Assembly: GCF_004193775.1 (NCBI RefSeq)
Contig: NC_041018.1
Location: 35,836,466-35,900,465, forward strand
Source of the DNA: Glycine soja
Taxonomy: Eukaryota > Streptophyta > Magnoliopsida > Fabales > Fabaceae
Direction of reading: 5' to 3'
DNA length: 64,000 nt
A program made the translations under genes and the position numbers. The notes under the pieces are model-generated. The model was not told where the DNA came from and searched no databases. It saw nothing but the letters and a program-made list of their open reading frames with translations. Positions 59,310 through 64,000 of the stretch are shown one piece after another (position 1 is the stretch's first letter; each line of letters begins with the position of its first letter).

Positions 59310-60484
59310 AAGGCTCTTGGGCTGTAGAGGCCTCACTCCTCTTGAAGGAGAAGGCTGGACTCCTAGCCAGGCCACCTTCTGTAGAAATTCTTCAATGCTC
59401 ATAACTGGCCACTGGGGGACCACATCCTACAAACCCTACATAATCAGTAGCTGGCCCTAATGTAGGCTCTGCAACATAGACAAGGAAGGCTTGGAGCTCT
59501 GAGAAGAAGGATTTGGAAAAATTGGAGCTACTGGTGCTGGAGGGAGAGGAGAGGTAGAAGGAGCTGATGTAGGGGGAGCAGGGGTAGCTGATGTAGATGG
59601 GGCCTCAGATCTCCTAGCCCTGGATTTCTGGGTTCCTCGAAAAGTGACCGAAGGGTCATCCAGGTTCTAGCAATTCTTTTTAATATAAGCCAAATTAATG
59701 GTTGGGCTCAGGGATTCAAAGGTCAAAGAATCAGATGTGACTCCTCGGGCCTTGCATAAAGCAGTAATCAAGGCTGGAAAACCTAGCCTCGAGGAGTCGT
59801 GTTGTGCTATAAGAGAGATCTGACTTGAGATGAGGGACCCCAAGTTCATATCCATCTTCATAACAAGCCTGTATATCAACTTGGCCTTATCCAGAGTAAT
59901 GTCTGAAGTATGAGATGTCGGGGCTAAGTTAGAAAAAGATAGAACACTCCAGGTCTGGGCTAGAGTAGTCAGATTCTTTCTCAAGATCTTCAGAGGTAGG
60001 TCGTCTGCATTCAGCTCAAATCCCCTCCCAGGGATACATAGATGAGCATCAAGCTCTTGAGGAACAGGCCTCAAATTAGCAAACCTAGAGTAGGCAGGCA
60101 AGCTCTCCCTTTCCTCTATTACCACTGGTGTCTTCAAGAAGGTGTTGAGGGCGTCAACATCAAATTTAATTAGGTGCCCTCTCATCCTCTTGATTTGTCT
60201 TCAGGGTCATAGAGGTTAGCATAAAATTCTTTAACAATAGCAACATCAATGCTTCCCTCTGAGAAGTTAGTGAGCTCCTTATGCCAATTTCTCCTCTCAA
60301 TTTTTCTCCTGAATTCATCAAATTCTGTAATGTACAGCTTCACATTCATTTCCGGAAGGATCTTCCGACCAAGGACATTGTCTGCATATCTGTCCCAGGC
60401 ATCTTGTGATGTGAATTTTGATATGTCATATCGTGCCTGGGACACTGAAGCTGGTACCTTCCTTTTACGAGAAGCCATCTGCAA
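59310..60484 (-). pseudogene. 'Putative plant transposon protein' domain ORF, broken
   Basis: The frame opens at MQMASRKRKVPASVSQARYD (60484) and continues through FTSQDAWDRYADNVLGRKIL, VKLYITEFDEFRRKIERRNW and KEFYANLYDPEDKS. A short deletion/frameshift near 60185 moves it to the frame RGHLIKFDVDALNTFLKTPV, LCIPGRGFELNADDLPLKIL, LAQTWSVLSFSNLAPTSHTS and LGFPALITALCKARGV. A TAG at 59667-59669 ends it where relatives have Trp; similarity continues in a Pro/Ser/Ala-rich tail to about 59310. This domain is widespread in legume non-autonomous gypsy elements and has no established function. It takes the place of pol here. Possible roles in packaging or host interaction would be guesswork. Confidence 0.82.
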
Positions 60485-61760
60485 AACAAAAGAATCAAAT
60501 CACAAGATTAGACAAGATTTATTCAAAGTGAAAAGCATAAAATAAAACTGAAGTTAAGGTTGGGCGCTTAGCGCGATGGATGCGCTTAGCGCGCCTTATG
60601 AAATTTACTCATGGGCTAAGCGTGATAGACACGCGCTCAGCGTGTGAACACAAAATATTTTTTTCTACACAATGGGCTTAGCAAGCAGGCTCGCTAAGCC
60701 CAATTTTAAGAAATTTAAAAACAGAGACATAATAGCGCTTAGCGTGACATGCACGCTTAGCGCCCAACAAAAACACGCAAATCCTAAGTGTCTGATACAT
60801 AGTACTCGCTTAGCGCACAACCGCGCTTAGCGAGTTCAACAGAGAAGATGAACGCGCTTAGCACGACAGCTGTGCTTAGCGTGTTCATCTGGAAATCCAG
60901 AATCTTCAACAGAAGCGAGGAACTCACTTAGCGCAGCAAGGCGCTTAGCGCACTCATCGCGATTTCCAGAAAACTAGGGGCTTCTCACCCCTTCTCAAAG
61001 GCCCCTATTGGGCCATCAAACCCTAATCAAAACAAGCACATTATGACTACAACACAACCCTAAAGCTATTCTAACTAACAACTAACCTAACACTAAGCAT
61101 AAATAGAAATTCTACCTAACAATCACTAAGTTATCTATCCTAAGGTTGAAAACTTAGAATGAAAATGAAGTAAAGTAAAGAAACTTACTTGGATTGTGAA
61201 GATGAATGCAAAGAATAGCAAAGGTGCAGGAATGCAGGGAGATGAAGCAAGGTGAGGGCAGATGCAGTGAACGGCCTTAATGCACAACAAGAGTGAAATG
61301 GTAACTGCCTAAGGCAAGTACCTTATAATTTTTTGCAGTCCCATATGGTGCGCTTAGCGCACAACTGTGCTTAATGTGACCATATGACGTTTGAGTTTTA
61401 AAAGCCCCTACACTTAGCGCATATGCTCGCTAAGCCCAATTCAAAATGTTAAAATTCCAAAGAAGCTTTTGGGCTTAGTGCGCAAGATCGTGCATAGCGG
61501 GTACTGCAGCTTTGATTGGTCCTGCAACTTGCGCTTAGCCGCCAAAGGCTACACTTAGCGACTTAATGCTCATTAACTGCAGTAGTGGCCCGTGCTTAGC
61601 GTGTCACTCGCGCTTAGCGTAATTCTAAAAATTGCAATTCAAGAGAAGGGATTGCGCTTAGCGAGCGGTCGCGCTAAGCTCAATTCAAAAGAATTAAAAT
61701 CCAGAGAGGTTGTTGCGCTTAGCGCTTAGCACACGCTTACCGAGACCATCCAACCAATGA
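60485..61760 (-). other. Spacer rich in GCGCT-W-AGCGC palindromes
   Basis: Between about 60560 and 61780 the words CGCTTAGCG, GCTTAGCGC or CGCTAAGC occur more than 20 times, in both orientations, embedded in AT-rich sequence. No reading frame is supported. The same word recurs in both LTRs and in the nested solo LTR. Confidence 0.8.
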
Positions 61761-61976
61761 TCAGGGGTCAAGGCGCTTAGCGCGAACAAATTGTGAGTAT
61801 GGATCTTCATTTGGTAAACCATGAAACAAATTGCTTTGTATTAGTTGTATCAATGAAGGTGGGTAAGTTAGGTTTTGTGCCTGAACCTCTAGCTGCGCAA
61901 CCCTTGAGAAATATTGTGGCACCGAAGTACTTGAGTAATCTTCGAAGGTCACTCGTCGAGGTTTCTCTTCAGCCAT
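61761..61976 (-). pseudogene. Athila-like gag N-terminal stub
   Basis: A 71-codon frame starting MAEEKPRRVTFEDYSSTSVP, then VAQLEVQAQNLTYPPSLIQL and GLPNEDPYSQFV. This is the start of gag in legume Athila-like elements, 130 bp downstream of the 5' LTR, where it belongs. Similarity stops after about 65 residues and the frame then ends. The gag core, zinc knuckle and all of pol are deleted. It may persist because it overlaps the RNA leader and packaging region. Confidence 0.8.
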
Positions 61977-62079
61977 GACTTCGGCTTCAAATTCTGTTGT
62001 TTGAGATTCCCTTCAAACTGAACTACAATAATAAATTAATGCCTTCAAACCAAATTAGACTTTCCAAATGGAAAAAGTT

Positions 62080-62096
62080 CCCCGGCAACGACGCCA
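62080..62096 (-). other. Primer-binding site (tRNA-Asp type)
   Basis: Minus-strand TGGCGTCGTTGCCGGGG is complementary to the 3' end of plant tRNA-Asp except for one base (family form TGGCGCCGTTGCCGGGG). It starts nine bases from the LTR end. A tRNA-Asp primer is characteristic of Athila/Tat-type gypsy elements. Confidence 0.88.
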
Positions 62097-62105
62097 AAAT
62101 TTACT

Positions 62106-63530
62106 TGTTCGACCAGAATACTTGTTTACTCCCTCTTCCAAATTGGTATTACTTGTTTTTATATGGGAGTGGCCTTACCGGCAAGCGCACCAGGTCGCCA
62201 AGTAAAATAATTAAAACGGAATGAACCGAGTATCGAACATAGAGAACTTGTTCATTTAGCAAAATTTTGTTGAGTAAGCAGGCATTTGCAAACATAAATT
62301 AATGATTGTGAATTAAAGCAAAAGTATGTTCTATCCTAAGTAAAAGCAATAAACGAGAACAAGTAAGTGTGAAAACAAATATCTAAAGGAGTTGGGTCTG
62401 GCTACTGAGTAAGTTGATGCAATTAAAGATGTTTTTTTAATTAAAGATTTTCCCGTGTTCTATGGTGAGGACAAAAATACCAAACACCAATTCCTCCAAA
62501 GTTTGGACTAATTTAAATCAAACTTCGTTCACAGATCCCTCTTGTTGAACTTAGCCTAATTTAAACAGCATTATACTCATAGCATAATAAAGAAAACTAA
62601 AACCCTGCACACTATCCCTAGCAATGCAGTTATTCAGTCCCTGCTCTATCAAGTTCTAAGGAAACAATACATTTCCTAATGCTAAAGTCCTTAACAGCAC
62701 ACACAAATGGGTGATCAAGCCACAAGCATGCATACAATAAGCATAGATAAAAGTAGTGAACACATAAAACAACCTTAATTAGATATGAAAAAGAGTTTAC
62801 ATCAACTACTCAATAAGAATCCCCAACTGAGGGTTTTAGCCTTTCATGGCAAAGAAACTCCTTTTACACTGAAGAAGAGGAATCAAGAGAAATTGCTTGT
62901 TTACAAAGGAGCGGGGATGTCTCCTCCACCTCTAGGAATCTCACAATCACTCAAAAACTCACTAATCTCCCTAAAATATGAAAACTTGGCCCCTTGCTTT
63001 GCTCTATGCTCTCTGAAATTCACACTCTTTAGGCCTCTCAGTAGTGAACGGTTATCTTCTTTTATTCTGTGCAAATCAGGCTTAAAAAGGGCTTCCTGAT
63101 CTCGACATCACGCTTAGCGCCATTCTCGTGCTTAGCGCGAGTAAGTGAATTTGAGCTTAATGCCAATCTCGCGCTAAGCCTGGAAAGCGACAGACGAGTC
63201 GCTTAGCAAGCTGATAACGCACTAAGCGCGTGCTTTCGTAGTAGATGTCTTTCCAGATTCCCCTTTACTCGCTAAGCGTGCTGGTGCTGGGCTTAGCTGT
63301 TGATGCGCGCTAAGCGCATTAAGCGCGCTTAGCACAATGACTCCTTTGGCACTTCTTCAAAATATCTCCTTTTTGCCTGAAATTAAAGAAAATTTAACAT
63401 TAATTCGATGTAAAGAGGCTTCTACTGAGTAGAGATAAAAAAAAGAAATTTTATTTACAATCCAACCAAAAGGAACCATAAATTGGTAGATTTATATACA
63501 TTTTGGAAAAATTTTCTATACAAAAGCTAC
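62106..63530 (-). repeat. 5' LTR of the Athila-like element, interrupted at the outer end
   Basis: It matches the other LTR from TGTTCGACCAG to about TCTATACAAAAG, then stops. The last ~22 bp (TTAGTCGTAAACGACGACTA...) are not seen because another LTR begins at 63531. They should reappear beyond the window if that insertion is clean. Confidence 0.88.
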
Positions 63531-64000
63531 TATGAATGTATGAATACATGGATTTTGATGATGTCAAAGAAGAATAAAAAAAGGCCGCTTCAAAGGATAA
63601 ACATTTGCTTCAAGATTAATTCAAGATTGCTTCAAACAAAGCCTTGTTTCAAGATTCACTAAAGATCAAGCCTTTCCTCAAAACAAAGGGTTTCAAATTC
63701 ATGCAAGGCTCCGGAAATCGATTATCAGGAAGTGTAATCGATTACCAGAAGGGGAGAATGAAAAAGAGCTGTTAAAAAGGGTTTTGAATTTGAATTTTGA
63801 ACATGTAATCGATTACCATAAGTCTGTAATCGATTACCAGCAACGAAACTCCTGAAATTCAAATTCAAAAGTCATGACCCTTCAAATTATAATTGTGTAA
63901 TCAATTACACCAACATTGTAATCGATTACCAGTAGAGAGTTTTCAGAAAATTTGCAACAGTCACATCTTTTGATTGGATTTGTGAATGGCCATCAAAGGC
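63531..64000 (+). mobile_element. LTR of the 8-kb solo-LTR family, cut by the window edge
   Basis: It begins TATGAATGTATGAATACATGG (compare TGTGAACGTATGCATACATG at 7988) and follows that LTR through GCTTCAAAGGA, AGGGTTTTGAATTTGAATTT and ATTCAAATTCAAAAGTCATGACCC. TAATCGATTA palindromes occur at ~63715-63935. GCTAC (63526-63530) would be the target duplication. Whether it is solo or part of a full element cannot be seen. Confidence 0.85.

Larger units (their letters stand above)
55096..63530 (-). mobile_element. Non-autonomous Athila-like gypsy element with both LTRs
   Basis: Minus-strand order: 5' LTR (63530 to 62106), tRNA-Asp-type primer site (62096-62080), gag stub (61976-61761), palindrome-rich spacer, 'putative plant transposon protein' ORF (60484 to ~59310), polypurine tract (58078-58065) and 3' LTR (58064 to 55096). 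The internal region is only ~4 kb and has no protease, reverse transcriptase or integrase, so it depends on an autonomous Athila relative. GCACA precedes the left end as candidate target duplication; the partner is outside the window. By hand over the first ~195 aligned bp the LTRs differ at about nine sites (~4-5 percent), implying an age of the order of one to two million years if a soybean LTR rate near 1.3e-8 applies. Confidence 0.85.

Overview
The window looks like nuclear DNA of a legume, most likely soybean or another Glycine. This rests on recognising several LTR sequences, the repeated GGTAATCGATTACC palindrome and the retroelement proteins from general knowledge; no database search was made. 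It is AT-rich, full of nested and decayed transposable elements, and holds no intact host gene. Every stretch of protein similarity I recognise is a transposon relic or a broken gene fragment.

Layout. 1-7.1 kb: a 290-bp tandem duplication, a fragment of a sieve element occlusion (SEO) gene, and one end of a CACTA transposon (terminus at 7101) whose subterminal repeats are split by a 3.0-kb solo LTR. 7.4-10.25 kb: a ~0.9-kb tandem duplication in which only the first copy carries a 992-bp solo LTR; the second copy keeps the empty site. 10.25-14.8 kb: AT-rich sequence and a ~790-bp long inverted repeat. 14.8-15.9 kb: a LINE fragment holding four 215-bp tandem copies. 15.9-23.6 kb: an internally deleted copia-type element with a relic protease motif, abutting a second copy of the same family in opposite orientation, so that about 4 kb forms a huge inverted repeat. 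23.6-31.7 kb: unrecognised sequence, a second CACTA-type end, and a solo LTR with a perfect CAATA target-site duplication.

31.7-52.35 kb: best read as one 20.6-kb CACTA element bounded by GAG/GAG. It holds a broken TNP2-type transposase, a broken Ulp1-protease-like second gene, a nested truncated Ty3/gypsy (Athila-like) element, and two unrelated host gene fragments: a receptor-kinase C-terminus (LecRK-S.2-like) and a RING-H2 domain. The fragments lie antisense between the element's leader exon and its transposase. The SEO fragment lies in the same relative place in the first CACTA copy, so this family appears to capture host gene pieces.

52.35-64 kb: the interrupted host element resumes, then a LINE RNase H relic, a truncated copy of the 3-kb LTR, and a near-complete non-autonomous Athila-like element on the minus strand. 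That element has two LTRs, a tRNA-Asp-type primer site, a gag stub and a broken 'putative plant transposon protein' ORF. Its left LTR contains a related solo LTR in opposite orientation with GCCAT target duplications, and its right LTR is interrupted at the window edge by a copy of the 8-kb LTR family.

No cellular pathway is encoded here. The value of the window is its stratigraphy (the order of insertions can be read), the gene-fragment capture, the large hairpins, and the dense palindromic motif arrays in each element family.
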